A DNA stretch of 64,000 bases, taken from assembly GCA_017454335.1 (NCBI GenBank), contig JAFTDE010000006.1, forward strand, positions 1-64,000. The letters are read 5' to 3'. The notes below the pieces were generated by a model. It was not told where the DNA came from. It ran no database searches and saw only the letters and a program-made list of their open reading frames with translations. The DNA is from Bacteroidales bacterium. Its GTDB lineage: Bacteria; Bacteroidota; Bacteroidia; Bacteroidales; UBA932. Position numbers and translations under genes: made by a program. Positions 15,426 through 25,704 of the stretch are shown piece by piece. Within the stretch, counting starts at the first letter, position 1; each line of letters begins with the position of its first letter.

Positions 15426-17857
15426 GACGCATCCTTTCATATCTGCTGTTGATTCTCCTGATGACGTCGTGCGTGCGGGAGTTCCTCGCCGAACCCCGTG
15501 ACACGGCCATCGAGATCACGCTGGACACCGGCGGGGAGATGCTGACCCGTGACGGGTCCGACGGTACGATGGAAGGTGTGGACCGCTACAACGAGAATCT
15601 GATCTCGCACGTGGACTTTTTCTTCTATCCCGGCGGACGGACGGACGCGGATGCGACCTACCATGTCCGCAGGGAATCGGGCAAGCGCCGCAATGACGTC
15701 ATCCGCCTGGAAATGACCTCGGAGGAGGTGAACACCCTCATTTTCCCGTCCGCCCCGGACGATATCCGCACGGCGACCGTCTTCGCCATCGTCAATTACC
15801 CGGCCGAGATCGTCCCCGACGGGGCGGGGCTGGCCGGCACGTCGCTGCCGGAGCTGCAGGCGCTGGAAGACCTGGCCGATTTCGTCAGCCCGGCCAACCA
15901 CCGCCAGACGCAGTTCCTGATGAGCGGCAGCACGACCCTGAACCTGAACGGACGCACCTACGCCCTGGCCGCCGCCGGGACGGTCGAACTGGTCCGCTAT
16001 GCCTGCAAACTGACCGTGGGCGTGGACGTGGCCGAAACGGTGCAGGTCGGCAACGAAGTGTGGATGCCGATGCTGTCCGGTATGGAAATCTATCTCGTGA
16101 ACGGCGTGTCCGACGTGACGCTGGCCGGGGAGAAGCGGGAGAATCCCACGTACTTCTCCTACCGGGACAATGCCCCGCGCTTCGCCTACACGGACCTGCA
16201 GGACCAGCAGCATTTCTATTTCGAGAAGACCGGCAATTTCTACAACACATACCCGATGTACATGTATCCCCAGCACTGGGTGTACGGTTCGTCGGAGAGC
16301 CCCGACAAGGAGCCCTACCTGAAACTGGTGGTTCCCTGGGTGCGGCAGGCGGATCCCGAGCACGGCATCAGCGGCACGCAGCGGCAGTTCTACTACAAGA
16401 TCATCATCCCGAACGACCGCCGGCCGGAATTCAAGTGCTCGTTCGTGCGCAACAACTGGTACCACATCGACATCAAGGTCAGTATCCTGGGTTCCGAAGC
16501 CGACGAAGCCTTCGTTCCGATCGAAGGCTGGTGCTATGTCTATGAGTGGCAGGACAAGAACGTGGTCGTCAAGAATGCCGAGATCGGCAACGCCCGCTAC
16601 CTGTCCGTGGACCGGGACAGCCTGGACCTGCGCAACATCTCGTCCGTCGTCAATATCGGATACACCAGCAGCCACCAGGTCGTTATCCAGGATCTGCGGG
16701 TGACCCGTCCGTACTACGGAGACAAGACCTCCGGCCCGGATCTGGGCGGGACCGTCCGCAAGGCCGGCGAAGGGGATATTTATCCCAAGGACAGCTATTA
16801 CCTGGAGTATGACGCGGCCCAGCAGCGTGCGATCAACGGAGGAAACGACTGGCTGCACGACACCGGAACGGCGATCGAATTCCAGCACACGCTCAACAAC
16901 GACTACACCACCACCCTGTTCGATTACTCGCCGTATGACGTGCGTTTCACGCTGCGCCATGCGGACAGGCCGACCGACCCCACCTTCGTCCGTTCGGTCA
17001 AGGTCCGGCAGTACCCGGCCGTGTACATCAGTTATGACAAAAACTCCGACAATACGTTCCAGTATGTAGGAAAGGACCGGTTCGGGAACAAGGACAACTA
17101 CGGCAAGAAGCTTTTCACCTCCGAACACTGGGGGTACGTGTACGTGGACAACGAGCAGATGGTCCGGCCGGACATCCGCGCGGAAAAGATCGACAGCATG
17201 TACATCCGGTATTTCCGGGATACCCTGGGATACAATCACGGGACCAATCCGGAGGATTATCACTGGCGGGTTGTCTGGAATACCAGCTACAGTACGGAGA
17301 TCTACCGGATCAATGTGACCGTGCTGCCGCAGAATTCCAATTTCGTGATCGGCGATCCCCGGTCCCTGACGGTGGACAACCTGCGGGCGGGCTGGAACAC
17401 CGGACCTGCCATGGAGGGGGGCGAACGGTCCCTGCAATGGTACTATCCTGCCGAGAGGTCGGACCGGACCGTCAACATGATGGCCCCTTCGTACCGCATT
17501 TCCTCCAAGGCCGGAGGCATCGAATTCGGCGACCTGACCCTCGATCAGGCCAAGTGGCGCTGTGCCTCGTACCAGGAGGACGGTTTCCCGGCCGGACGCT
17601 GGCGGCTGCCGACGCAGGGAGAGATCCATTTTGTCGCGACGCTTTGCGCGAACAAAGCGCTCAGTGCCATATTCTCGGTCAACGGCACCTACTGGTCCGC
17701 CAACGGCGGCGTCAAGCTGAACAACGGCAGTGTTTCGAATGTCAATCCGTCAACCGCCCTGTTGCGCTGTGTGTATGACAGCTGGTACTGGGGCGAGGAA
17801 GACCGGCTGCCCGAAGGGGATCGGGATCATTTTGTATGGGGGGACCGGCTGCGATGA
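15422..17857 (+). CDS. Fimbrillin-like tip protein with C-terminal lectin-like domain
   Basis: 811 aa starting with TTG (15422), which overlaps the upstream stop. Lipobox LMTSC (Cys17) and TRD at 42-44. Residues ~55-380 show fimbrillin-like beta structure (LISHVDFFFYPGG; VELVRYACKLTVGVDV; FVRNNWYHIDIKV). The last ~150 residues (QAKWRCASYQEDGFPAGRWRLPTQGE ... NGTYWSANGG ... LLRCVYDSWYWG, quoted in parts) follow the C-type-lectin/DUF1566 pattern seen on the ends of Bacteroidales surface proteins, suggesting an adhesive tip. The TTG start is supported by the signal peptide immediately after it. Confidence 0.75.
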   Translation: MRRILSYLLLILLMTSCVREFLAEPRDTAIEITLDTGGEMLTRDGSDGTMEGVDRYNENLISHVDFFFYPGGRTDADATYHVRRESGKRRNDVIRLEMTSEEVNTLIFPSAPDDIRTATVFAIVNYPAEIVPDGAGLAGTSLPELQALEDLADFVSPANHRQTQFLMSGSTTLNLNGRTYALAAAGTVELVRYACKLTVGVDVAETVQVGNEVWMPMLSGMEIYLVNGVSDVTLAGEKRENPTYFSYRDNAPRFAYTDLQDQQHFYFEKTGNFYNTYPMYMYPQHWVYGSSESPDKEPYLKLVVPWVRQADPEHGISGTQRQFYYKIIIPNDRRPEFKCSFVRNNWYHIDIKVSILGSEADEAFVPIEGWCYVYEWQDKNVVVKNAEIGNARYLSVDRDSLDLRNISSVVNIGYTSSHQVVIQDLRVTRPYYGDKTSGPDLGGTVRKAGEGDIYPKDSYYLEYDAAQQRAINGGNDWLHDTGTAIEFQHTLNNDYTTTLFDYSPYDVRFTLRHADRPTDPTFVRSVKVRQYPAVYISYDKNSDNTFQYVGKDRFGNKDNYGKKLFTSEHWGYVYVDNEQMVRPDIRAEKIDSMYIRYFRDTLGYNHGTNPEDYHWRVVWNTSYSTEIYRINVTVLPQNSNFVIGDPRSLTVDNLRAGWNTGPAMEGGERSLQWYYPAERSDRTVNMMAPSYRISSKAGGIEFGDLTLDQAKWRCASYQEDGFPAGRWRLPTQGEIHFVATLCANKALSAIFSVNGTYWSANGGVKLNNGSVSNVNPSTALLRCVYDSWYWGEEDRLPEGDRDHFVWGDRLR

Positions 17858-20800
17858 GAAAGTTGCTGCGCATATCGGCCGCCCTGGTGCTGGCGCTGGT
17901 CCTGTTCGCCTGCGAACGGGATCTCAGCGATCGCAAGATGTTCATTCCGGACGAAGTGGAGGAAACGGATTACGCCGGCAAGCGGGTCCGGGTCCGCTTC
18001 TCCATCCCCGGGGTTTCCCTCAAGACCCGCGCGCTGGGCGAGGGCGGAGACCTGAATACGCTGCACCTGGCGGTATTCGGCGGATCGGGATACCTGAAGG
18101 AGTATGTCCAGGCTTCGGTCGATTCGACCTGGGAGTATACCTATAAAATGACGGATCAGGACAACGATTCGGTTTCCGTTACGGTTCCCGCCTACCGTTT
18201 CTCCGCCGACCTGTCGATGTCCGACAGCCCCCGCACCGTCCACCTGATCGGAAACGGCCCTTCCACGCTGCCCTTCGGGTACGACAACGCCGTGATGCCG
18301 GTCCAGCTGTCCGCGAACGGGGAGATGGGATACTGGCAGGTGATCGACCTGCCGCACGGGATCCGGGCGCGGCGCGACGCGCAGGGGAATTTCATCAATG
18401 CGGCGGGCGAGATCATTCCCGACGGCGGGGCCGGATACGTGCCCGACGATTCGACGGCGCTCTCCTTCCAGGGCATCGCCCTGGTCCGCAACTGGGCCAA
18501 GATCGTGCTGACGTCCGCGGACGACTCGAATTTCGAGCCCAAGAGCCTGGCCGTCATCAACGTCCCTTCACGCGGGGCCCTCGCGCCGTACAGTTCGGAC
18601 ATCGGCTTCATCCGGGACTACCAGAACCACAGTTTCACCTTCCTGGACGATACGGTCAAATATGCGGCGAACCTGCCGGCCGGCACCCTGTTCGACAGTT
18701 CCACGCCGCCGAAATCGGAATTCGAGCATCCCTCCGGCGGCCGCGTGGCGCCTGCCAGCGGGGCGGTCTACCTGTATGAGCGTCCGGCTCCCGGCCCCCA
18801 GATCCCGCCGACGTTCGTGATCATCTACGGCCATTATTCCAAGGAGGGCGACGAAGAGCACGAAGGGGATTACTTCTACAAGGTGGACCTGATGGAGACC
18901 AAGAAGGTGAATGGCGAGTGGACCTCGCGCTACTACCCCATCTATCGCAATTTCAAGTACCAGATCTACATCAAGAGCATCCTGTCGCCGGGACACAGCA
19001 CGCCGGAGGCGGCTGCGGCTGCGGCCGGCAGCGCCGACGTGTCGGCCGACGTGACGACCGGGCACCTGGCGGAGATTTCCGACGGCGTCGGCCGCCTGCA
19101 CCTCACGCCGTGGATGTCCAAGACCTTCACCCGGGCCCATGACGAAAACAATCCCGTCGACGTGCTGAACGTCTTCTTCTCCAAGACCGTGGACGGGGAG
19201 GCGGACATGGATCCCGCATCGGTCAAGGTCGAGCTGCTGCCCCCGGAAGACGGTCGGGACGACATCATCTACAACCTGCAGATCGGAGCGCCCGTCGCAT
19301 CCGGCGATTCCAAGGGCTGGCGTCCGATCACCTTCTGCACCCGGGAACCGGGCAAGGTGGTCCGCAGCCAGACCATCCGCATCACCGGCACGCACGATTC
19401 CGGCCGGCTGTACCGCGACGTGATCATCACCATCCAGCCCATCCAGCCCATGTCCGTGGAGTGCAGCAATCACCGCGTCGATTCCGAATCCGGCCAGCCG
19501 CAGGTGCTGACCATCAACATTCCCGACGGACTGGGAGAGTCGATGTTCCCCCTGGATTTCACGATCGAACCGGAAGACAGGACCCTGACTCCGGACAATT
19601 CCGTTCCGGACAACAACCTGCCCGTGATCTCCGGAACGTCCATTTCCGAGCACGACGGCTATGCCGGCAAGCCCACCTTCCAGTTCATCCGGACCGTGAC
19701 CTGGGAGGAATACCTGACCCTGCCGCGCCACGAGGACGAGGAGGAACTGATGTGGCGCAGTTTCACGGCCAGTTTCAAGACCACGCGCGCCGAAGCCGGC
19801 ACGACGGTCTGGGTGTACAACGAATTCTTCGACAAGACCTCCGTAGGCTTTACGCACTTCGTCCGCAAGTATTTCCAGAATCTTGCGTTCCTGCAACCGG
19901 TCCGGGAGGAGTCGGACCAGGATCTGACCCTGCGTTTCGAAATGGTGGAAGAGCCCGGCGTCTCGTATCCGTCCGGCTATCCGGATGTCCTGGTCGTGCC
20001 GCATTCGCTTCGTTTCAAGGATGACTCCCAGTTCACGCTGGTCAGCCCCGGTGTGTACAGTTTCCATCCGACGGGCCACGTCGTGGAGATCGAGTTCGTG
20101 ACGACCACCAGTTTCGTGGATGAAGTATCCGTCAGCCTGTCCGCCCAGGACTACGAACCCGGCGACGTCGGCGTCTACCGCTTCCCGTTCGCGAAATTCC
20201 TGGACGGTCATCCGCTGCGTTCCGGCCAGACCGGCTGGGCCAACAACCTCTGGTCGAATACCGCCTGGGGATACATCAACAATGCCGCAAACAAGACCGT
20301 GCTGTTCGGATACAAGGACCATCCGGACAAGATGAATACGCCGGTGACGGTGACCGTCCGGAACGGCCTGACGCCTCAGACCACCTTCCCGTACACGCCG
20401 ACCGGACCACGCAATGCCCTGGGCGACGAGAACTACCACGAAATCGAGTTCAAGACGGTGGGGAACAACCAGGATGTGGAGATCGAGCTGTCCTCACCGG
20501 GATACATTTCCCAGACCATCACGGCCGGGCGTTTCGTCGGCAACATCCGCACGATGAAGGTCACGAAGGACAACGTCCTGAAGACCGACAACAGCTATGG
20601 CTTCGCCGCCGGTTCCTCCGCGTCGTTCACCTACTCGGAGGACAACGGAAAATGCACCGTGACGTTCTCGGAAGTCTCAGACCTGCAGAACGGGTACGTA
20701 GACCTGGCCGCCGGCGGGACCTACACGATGACCGTCACCAGCAAAAACAACGACCAGACGCTGTTCTATATCAACATGATGTTCTCGACGCAGAGCGGCA

Positions 20801-21012
20801 AGGTCCTCCGTCCGGAATCCTTCTCCGCATCCGTCGGGGAGGTGACCCGTTACCCGGGCAGCAACGACCAGTACGTCTGGAGCATCCCGCGCGGGAACCT
20901 CACGGGAAGCGTCACCATGACGGCTCCCGCCGACGCCCCGATCCGGATCAGGATGATGTATATCAAGTCTTACAACGGATATCTGATGGAAAACGGCGCG
21001 CGTATCCCGTAG
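17854..21012 (+). CDS. Giant fimbrial lipoprotein, DUF4906-like
   Basis: 1052 aa. I chose the ATG at 17854, which overlaps the upstream stop (ATGA) and opens directly into the signal peptide MRKLLRISAALVLALVLFAC; an ATG at 17836 adds six residues. Lipid Cys20; TRA at 58-60. The N-terminal third has Mfa-like strands; the block FPLDFTIEPEDRTLTPD ... LPVISGTS ... FQFIRTVTWEEYL (quoted in parts, about residues 560-630) matches my recollection of DUF4906-type proteins, which are large last genes of fimbrial clusters. Several further Ig-like repeats follow. Probably a distal tip or surface adhesin. It ends the operon and is convergent with floA. Confidence 0.72.
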   Translation: MRKLLRISAALVLALVLFACERDLSDRKMFIPDEVEETDYAGKRVRVRFSIPGVSLKTRALGEGGDLNTLHLAVFGGSGYLKEYVQASVDSTWEYTYKMTDQDNDSVSVTVPAYRFSADLSMSDSPRTVHLIGNGPSTLPFGYDNAVMPVQLSANGEMGYWQVIDLPHGIRARRDAQGNFINAAGEIIPDGGAGYVPDDSTALSFQGIALVRNWAKIVLTSADDSNFEPKSLAVINVPSRGALAPYSSDIGFIRDYQNHSFTFLDDTVKYAANLPAGTLFDSSTPPKSEFEHPSGGRVAPASGAVYLYERPAPGPQIPPTFVIIYGHYSKEGDEEHEGDYFYKVDLMETKKVNGEWTSRYYPIYRNFKYQIYIKSILSPGHSTPEAAAAAAGSADVSADVTTGHLAEISDGVGRLHLTPWMSKTFTRAHDENNPVDVLNVFFSKTVDGEADMDPASVKVELLPPEDGRDDIIYNLQIGAPVASGDSKGWRPITFCTREPGKVVRSQTIRITGTHDSGRLYRDVIITIQPIQPMSVECSNHRVDSESGQPQVLTINIPDGLGESMFPLDFTIEPEDRTLTPDNSVPDNNLPVISGTSISEHDGYAGKPTFQFIRTVTWEEYLTLPRHEDEEELMWRSFTASFKTTRAEAGTTVWVYNEFFDKTSVGFTHFVRKYFQNLAFLQPVREESDQDLTLRFEMVEEPGVSYPSGYPDVLVVPHSLRFKDDSQFTLVSPGVYSFHPTGHVVEIEFVTTTSFVDEVSVSLSAQDYEPGDVGVYRFPFAKFLDGHPLRSGQTGWANNLWSNTAWGYINNAANKTVLFGYKDHPDKMNTPVTVTVRNGLTPQTTFPYTPTGPRNALGDENYHEIEFKTVGNNQDVEIELSSPGYISQTITAGRFVGNIRTMKVTKDNVLKTDNSYGFAAGSSASFTYSEDNGKCTVTFSEVSDLQNGYVDLAAGGTYTMTVTSKNNDQTLFYINMMFSTQSGKVLRPESFSASVGEVTRYPGSNDQYVWSIPRGNLTGSVTMTAPADAPIRIRMMYIKSYNGYLMENGARIP

Positions 21013-21034
21013 CCGCCCGCCGCCGTGGCGGCAC

Positions 21035-21979
21035 CTACTTCGCGATGTTCTCGCGCATGTCGGTGTCGGCCTGGATGTTCTTCATGCGATAGTAATCCAT
21101 GATGCCGAGGTTGCCGCTCCGGAAGGCTTCGGCCATGGCCAGGGGCACCTGCGCCTCGGCCTCGATGACCTTGGCTCGCGCCTCCTGCGCCTTCGCCTTC
21201 ATCTCCTGCTCCTGCGCCACCGCCATGGCCCGGCGCTCTTCGGCGCGAGCCTGCGCGATGTTCTTGTCCGCATCGGCCTGGTCCATCTGCAGGACCGCAC
21301 CGATGTTCTTGCCGACGTCGATGTCCGCGATGTCGATGGACAGGATCTCGAAGGCCGTGCCGGCATCCAGACCCTTGTTGAGGACCAGCTTGGAGATGCT
21401 GTCCGGGTTCTCCAGCACGGACTTGTGGCTCTCGGAAGAACCGATGCTGCTGACGATGCCCTCGCCGACACGGGCCAGGACCGTTTCCTCGCCGGCGCCG
21501 CCGACCAGCTGCTTGATGTTCGCACGCACGGTCACACGCGCCTTCGCGATCAGCTGGATACCGTCCTTGGCCACCGCCGTTACGGGCGGGGTGTTGATGA
21601 CCTTGGGGTTGACGGACATCTGGACCGCCTCCAGCACGTCACGGCCGGCCAGGTCGATCGCGGCGGCCATCTTGAAGTCCAGCGGGATGTTCGCCTTGTT
21701 GGCGGAGATCAGGGCCATGACGACCTTGGTCACGTTGCCCCGGGCCAGGTAGTGCGCTTCCAGTTCATTGGCCTTCAGGGTCAGGCCGGCCTTGGTGCCG
21801 GTGATCAGGGCCATCACGATGGTTTTGGGGTTGACGGCCCTCCAGCGCATTAGGATCAGTTGGATCAGCGAGATGTGCACGCCGGACAGCAGGGCCTGAA
21901 ACCAGAGCGTGACGGGAAACATCCACAGGAAAACGATGAGGGCGACGAGGACCACGACGATCCAGAGAATAGCGGTCAT
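21035..21979 (-). CDS. floA: Flotillin-like protein FloA
   Basis: 314 aa. N-terminal membrane segment ([30 protein letters not shown], quoted in halves), then an SPFH/band-7-like domain with [17 protein letters not shown] and [21 protein letters not shown], followed by a coiled-coil EA-rich stretch ([35 protein letters not shown], read in parts) and a C-terminal [16 protein letters not shown]. Length and all blocks match bacterial FloA/YqfA, which organises membrane microdomains. It lies 4 nt after the nfeD gene, the usual partner. Confidence 0.95.
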   Translation of the reverse strand: MTAILWIVVVLVALIVFLWMFPVTLWFQALLSGVHISLIQLILMRWRAVNPKTIVMALITGTKAGLTLKANELEAHYLARGNVTKVVMALISANKANIPLDFKMAAAIDLAGRDVLEAVQMSVNPKVINTPPVTAVAKDGIQLIAKARVTVRANIKQLVGGAGEETVLARVGEGIVSSIGSSESHKSVLENPDSISKLVLNKGLDAGTAFEILSIDIADIDVGKNIGAVLQMDQADADKNIAQARAEERRAMAVAQEQEMKAKAQEARAKVIEAEAQVPLAMAEAFRSGNLGIMDYYRMKNIQADTDMRENIAK

Positions 21980-21983
21980 AGGT

Positions 21984-22448
21984 TTATGCGTTTGAAGGTT
22001 TTACGATGACTTTGTTGTCTTCGATCCGGCAGATTTCCACCGGGGTTCCGGCGGCGATCATGTGGTTGTCGAAGGATTTGGCCTCGCATTCGACGCTGTC
22101 GAAGCGGACCGTGCCCATGGGGGCGAGGCGGGTCAGGCTGACTCCTTCCATCCCGGCGCGCAGGACCTCGTTCTCCCGGTTGACCCGGGAGCGGATTTCC
22201 GTGTCCAGTTCAAAGCGGCGCCAGGTCTTGGCGCGCAGGGCGAACACCAGCGCGGCGGCGACCAGCACCAGCACGATCAGGACGACGATCCAGCCGACGC
22301 GCGATCCGTGGTAGGTGAAGGCATACCAGCCCGCCACGGCCATCGAGGCCAGTCCGAGGATGCCCGCTACGCCGACGCCCGGCGTCAGCAGGGTTTCAAC
22401 CAGCAGGCAGACAAGCCCCAGAAAAATCAGAGAAGCGATGATCCACAT
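21984..22448 (-). CDS. NfeD-family membrane protein
   Basis: 154 aa. Two to three hydrophobic segments in the first ~75 residues ([46 protein letters not shown]), then a soluble OB-fold-like domain from about residue 100 ([20 protein letters not shown] ... [17 protein letters not shown]), characteristic of the short NfeD proteins. These are paired with flotillins and thought to help build or regulate membrane domains. First gene of the nfeD-floA operon, transcribed away from secDF. Confidence 0.93.
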   Translation of the reverse strand: MWIIASLIFLGLVCLLVETLLTPGVGVAGILGLASMAVAGWYAFTYHGSRVGWIVVLIVLVLVAAALVFALRAKTWRRFELDTEIRSRVNRENEVLRAGMEGVSLTRLAPMGTVRFDSVECEAKSFDNHMIAAGTPVEICRIEDNKVIVKPSNA

Positions 22449-22473
22449 AGTAACAAATTGATTATGACAAACA

Positions 22474-22481
22474 CAAATATA
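22474..22481 (-). promoter_or_regulatory. -7 box for nfeD-floA
   Basis: Minus strand TATATTTG, exact TAnnTTTG match, 25 nt upstream of the nfeD start. The -33 element is not clear. Confidence 0.6.
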
Positions 22482-22500
22482 ATAAATAAGGGGCAGAAAG

Positions 22501-22531
22501 TTTCTCTGCTTGGAAAAAAATGCTAACTTTG
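22501..22531 (+). promoter_or_regulatory. Promoter of secDF
   Basis: TTTC at 22501-22504, 19-bp spacer, TAACTTTG at 22524-22531; ATG at 22570. Back to back with the nfeD promoter. Confidence 0.6.
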
Positions 22532-22569
22532 CGAACTATTTTGCGAAATAAAGTTTAAAACAAATAATT

Positions 22570-25500
22570 ATGCAAAGCAAAGGTGCTATCAGACTTGTAG
22601 CTATCCTGCTGGTTATTGCCTGCCTGTGGCAGCTCTCCTTCACACTGGTGGAGAGCATCCACGAGAAGAAGGCGGCCCAGCACGCGGAAGAAGTTGCCGC
22701 TGCCGTCCAGCAGAGCGCTGCATTCAACAGAATCGCTGAAGGAGACCGTGCATTCTACCTGGACTCCCTCAGGAAAGATGAAAACCGGAGGTACATCGAT
22801 TCCATCTCCTCCCAGAAAGTTTATTTCGGATACACGTTCAAGCAGGTCCAGGCCAAGGAAATCAACCTCGGTCTTGACTTGAAGGGCGGTATGAACGTCA
22901 TGCTGCAGGTCCAGCTCGAAGACCTCATCAAGGCTCTTGCCGGCGACAACCAGACCCCGGAGTTCCTGAATGCCCTGGAACTGGCCAAGGGTCGCAGCGT
23001 CACCTCGCAGTCCGACCTGATCACCCTCTTCGGCGAAGCCTGGAGAGAGGTCGGCGGCGGACAGCGCCTGGCCCAGATCTTCGGAACCTTCGAGATGCGT
23101 GACCGCATCCAGCCGGAGTCCACGGACGAGCAGGTTCTCTCCGTGATCCGCGAGGAATCCGAGAGCGCCATCTCCAACTCGTTCAACGTCCTGCGCAGCC
23201 GTATCGACCGTTTCGGCGTCACCCAGCCTTCGATCCAGAAGATCGGCAACACCGGCCGCATCCTGGTCGAGCTTCCGGGTGTCAAAGAGCCCGAGCGTGT
23301 CCGCAAGCTGCTCCAGGGAACCGCTTCCCTCGAGTTCTGGCCCACGTTCGACAATACCGAGATCTATCCGTACCTGGTCGAGGCCAACACGCTCCTTGCC
23401 CAGCTGCACGCCGGGGATGAACTGACCGAGGCCCCCGAGGCCGAGGCCGGGAACGCCGAGAGCGATGTGCTGTCCGAGGAACTCGCCGCCCAGAACAGCG
23501 ACAATGCCGACCTGGACGCCTATCGGAAAGCCAATCCGCTGTTCGCGGTCCTGCAGCCGGTTCAGAACCGGGGTACCGCCTGCGTCGGTTATGTCAACGG
23601 CTCCGATACGGCCATCGTCAACCGCCTCCTGGGCGAAGAGCAGGTCGCTTCCCTGTTCCCGAACGAGCTGATGCTCCTGTGGTCCGTCAAGCCCGCCGAC
23701 TACCTGCAGGCTGACAACTACTACGAACTGATTGCGATCAAGTCCATCTCCCGCGACGGCAAGGCTCCGCTGGACGGCAGCTCCGTCACCGAGGCCCGCG
23801 TCGTCACCGACGGCCAGCGCAGCGGCGGCCAGCCCTCCGTATCGATGTCGATGAACGCCGAGGGTGCCAACACCTGGGCCCGCCTGACCAAGGAGAACAT
23901 CGGCAAGCAGGTCGCCATCGTCCTGGACGGTACCGTCTATTCCTATCCGACGGTCCAGGGCGAGATCACCGGCGGCAACTCCTCCATCACCGGCAACTTC
24001 ACCTTCGACGAGGCCACCGACCTTGCGAACGTGCTGAAGTCCGGTAAGCTGCCCGCCCCTGCTACCATCGTGCAGGAGCAGGTCGTGGGTCCTTCCCTCG
24101 GTGCCGAGTCCATCCGTTCCGGTCTGATCTCCTTCATCGTGGCGTTCCTGCTGGTTCTGCTGTACATGATCCTGTTCTACCGTGGCGCCGGTGTGGCGGC
24201 GGACATCGCCCTGATCACCAACGTCATCCTGCTGTTCGGTACCCTCGCCTCCTTCGGCGCGGTCCTGACCCTGCCCGGTATCGCCGGTCTCGTCCTGACC
24301 CTGGGTATGGCGGTGGATGCGAACGTTATCATCTACGAGCGTATCAAGGAAGAGCTGGCGGCCGGCAAGGGCCTCAGCAAAGCCATCACCGACGGTTACC
24401 GCAATGCGTACTCCGCCATCATCGACGGCCAGGTGACCACCCTGCTGACCGGTCTGGTGCTGTTCTTCTTCGGTACCGGCCCCATCAAGGGCTTCGCTAC
24501 GACCCTGATCATCGGTATCATCACTTCCGTGCTGACCTCCATCTTCATCACCCGCCTCATCTTCGAGGCCCGTGTGTCGCGCGGCAAGAACATCACCTTC
24601 GACAACAAGTTCTCCCGGAACTTCCTGAAGAACACCCACATCAACTTCGTGGACGGCCGCAAGATCTCCTACATCGTTTCCGGTGCGCTGATCCTCATCG
24701 CCATCCTGTCCATCGCCTTCAAGGGCTTCACCTACGGTGTCGACTTCACCGGCGGCCGCACCTATGTCGTGCGCTTTGACCGTCCGGTCCAGGCCGAGGA
24801 GGTCCGCGACGCCGTGCTGAATGTCTTCAACGAGGCTGCGGCCCGCGAGGATGTCTCCAACACCTCCGCCGAGGTCAAGCAGTTCGGTGGCGACGCCCAG
24901 ATGAAGATCACGACCTCCTACAAGGTCGACAACGACGCTTCCGAGGTGGATGCCGAGATCGAAGGCCTGCTGTACAATGCCCTGAAGGGATTCTACTCCG
25001 AGGAGATCACGCAGAGTGACTTCATCTCCACGCTGGATAACCCCAACGGTATCATTTCTTCCGACAAGGTGGGTGCCTCCATCGCGAGCGACATCCAGCG
25101 GAGCGCCATCATCTCCGTCATCCTGGCCCTGATCATCATCTTCGCGTACATCGCCTGGCGGTTCCGCGGATGGGCCTGGGGTCTGGGTGGCGTCGTCTCC
25201 CTGGCGCACACCGCGCTGATCCTGATCGGCTTCTTCTCCCTGTTCTCCGGCATCCTGCCGTTCAACCTGGACGTCGACCAGACCTTCATCGCGGCCATCC
25301 TGACGATCATCGGTTACGCCATCAACGATAACGTGGTTATCTTCGACCGTATCCGTGAGAATCTCGCGCTGCACCCGAACGACAACTTCAAGGACACCGT
25401 CAACAAGTCCCTGAACGCGACCCTGACCCGTACGGTCAACACCTCGGTCTCGACCCTCCTCCCGATGCTCGCCATCGCGTTCTTCGGAGGTGAATCGATC

Positions 25501-25638
25501 CGCGGTCTGTCCGTCGCCCTGTGCCTGGGTATCCTGGTCGGAACCTACGCTTCCATCATGATCGGTACCCCGATCATGTACGACACCACGATGCGCCGCC
25601 TCAACAAGGAGGCTGCCGGGAAGGCTGTCAAGAAGTAA
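22570..25638 (+). CDS. secDF: Protein translocase subunits SecD-SecF, fused
   Basis: 1022 aa. Membrane partner of SecYEG that uses the proton gradient to pull secreted proteins into the periplasm. SecD part: N-terminal TM segment (about 7-25), the LGLDLKGGMNVMLQV motif, a large periplasmic P1 domain, then TM helices with GMAVDANVIIYERIKEEL. SecF part from about residue 690: YGVDFTGGRTYVVRF, TM helices and GYAINDNVVIFDRIREN. The conserved D and R residues of the proton path are present in both halves. The fusion is normal for Bacteroidota. An acidic Glu/Ala insertion near residues 285-310 (EAPEAEAGNAESDVLSEEL) is a local variation. Ends in a strong terminator. Confidence 0.98.
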   Translation: MQSKGAIRLVAILLVIACLWQLSFTLVESIHEKKAAQHAEEVAAAVQQSAAFNRIAEGDRAFYLDSLRKDENRRYIDSISSQKVYFGYTFKQVQAKEINLGLDLKGGMNVMLQVQLEDLIKALAGDNQTPEFLNALELAKGRSVTSQSDLITLFGEAWREVGGGQRLAQIFGTFEMRDRIQPESTDEQVLSVIREESESAISNSFNVLRSRIDRFGVTQPSIQKIGNTGRILVELPGVKEPERVRKLLQGTASLEFWPTFDNTEIYPYLVEANTLLAQLHAGDELTEAPEAEAGNAESDVLSEELAAQNSDNADLDAYRKANPLFAVLQPVQNRGTACVGYVNGSDTAIVNRLLGEEQVASLFPNELMLLWSVKPADYLQADNYYELIAIKSISRDGKAPLDGSSVTEARVVTDGQRSGGQPSVSMSMNAEGANTWARLTKENIGKQVAIVLDGTVYSYPTVQGEITGGNSSITGNFTFDEATDLANVLKSGKLPAPATIVQEQVVGPSLGAESIRSGLISFIVAFLLVLLYMILFYRGAGVAADIALITNVILLFGTLASFGAVLTLPGIAGLVLTLGMAVDANVIIYERIKEELAAGKGLSKAITDGYRNAYSAIIDGQVTTLLTGLVLFFFGTGPIKGFATTLIIGIITSVLTSIFITRLIFEARVSRGKNITFDNKFSRNFLKNTHINFVDGRKISYIVSGALILIAILSIAFKGFTYGVDFTGGRTYVVRFDRPVQAEEVRDAVLNVFNEAAAREDVSNTSAEVKQFGGDAQMKITTSYKVDNDASEVDAEIEGLLYNALKGFYSEEITQSDFISTLDNPNGIISSDKVGASIASDIQRSAIISVILALIIIFAYIAWRFRGWAWGLGGVVSLAHTALILIGFFSLFSGILPFNLDVDQTFIAAILTIIGYAINDNVVIFDRIRENLALHPNDNFKDTVNKSLNATLTRTVNTSVSTLLPMLAIAFFGGESIRGLSVALCLGILVGTYASIMIGTPIMYDTTMRRLNKEAAGKAVKK

Positions 25639-25658
25639 TTGTTGATAACTTTATATGG

Positions 25659-25688
25659 AAAGGCCGCGATGAAAGTCGCGGCCTTTTT
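25659..25688 (+). terminator. Intrinsic terminator of secDF
   Basis: Perfect 11-bp stem (25659-25669 with 25676-25686, core GGCCGCGA/TCGCGGCC), 6-nt loop, ending in a TTTTT run (25684-25688). The dnaE -7 box follows 2 nt later. Confidence 0.9.
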
Positions 25689-25689
25689 G

Positions 25690-25697
25690 TATCTTTG
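25690..25697 (+). promoter_or_regulatory. -7 box of dnaE
   Basis: TATCTTTG, exact TAnnTTTG match, only 7 nt before the dnaE ATG (25705). The region where a -33 element should lie is inside the secDF terminator stem. Confidence 0.55.
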
Positions 25698-25704
25698 TTC
25701 TGCT

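Noticed and set aside
22555..25374. 939-aa open frame on the minus strand opposite secDF
   Set aside because: Antisense shadow of a high-GC gene; low-complexity Gly/Asp/Val/Gln-rich translation with no known domain, while secDF on the plus strand is certain.
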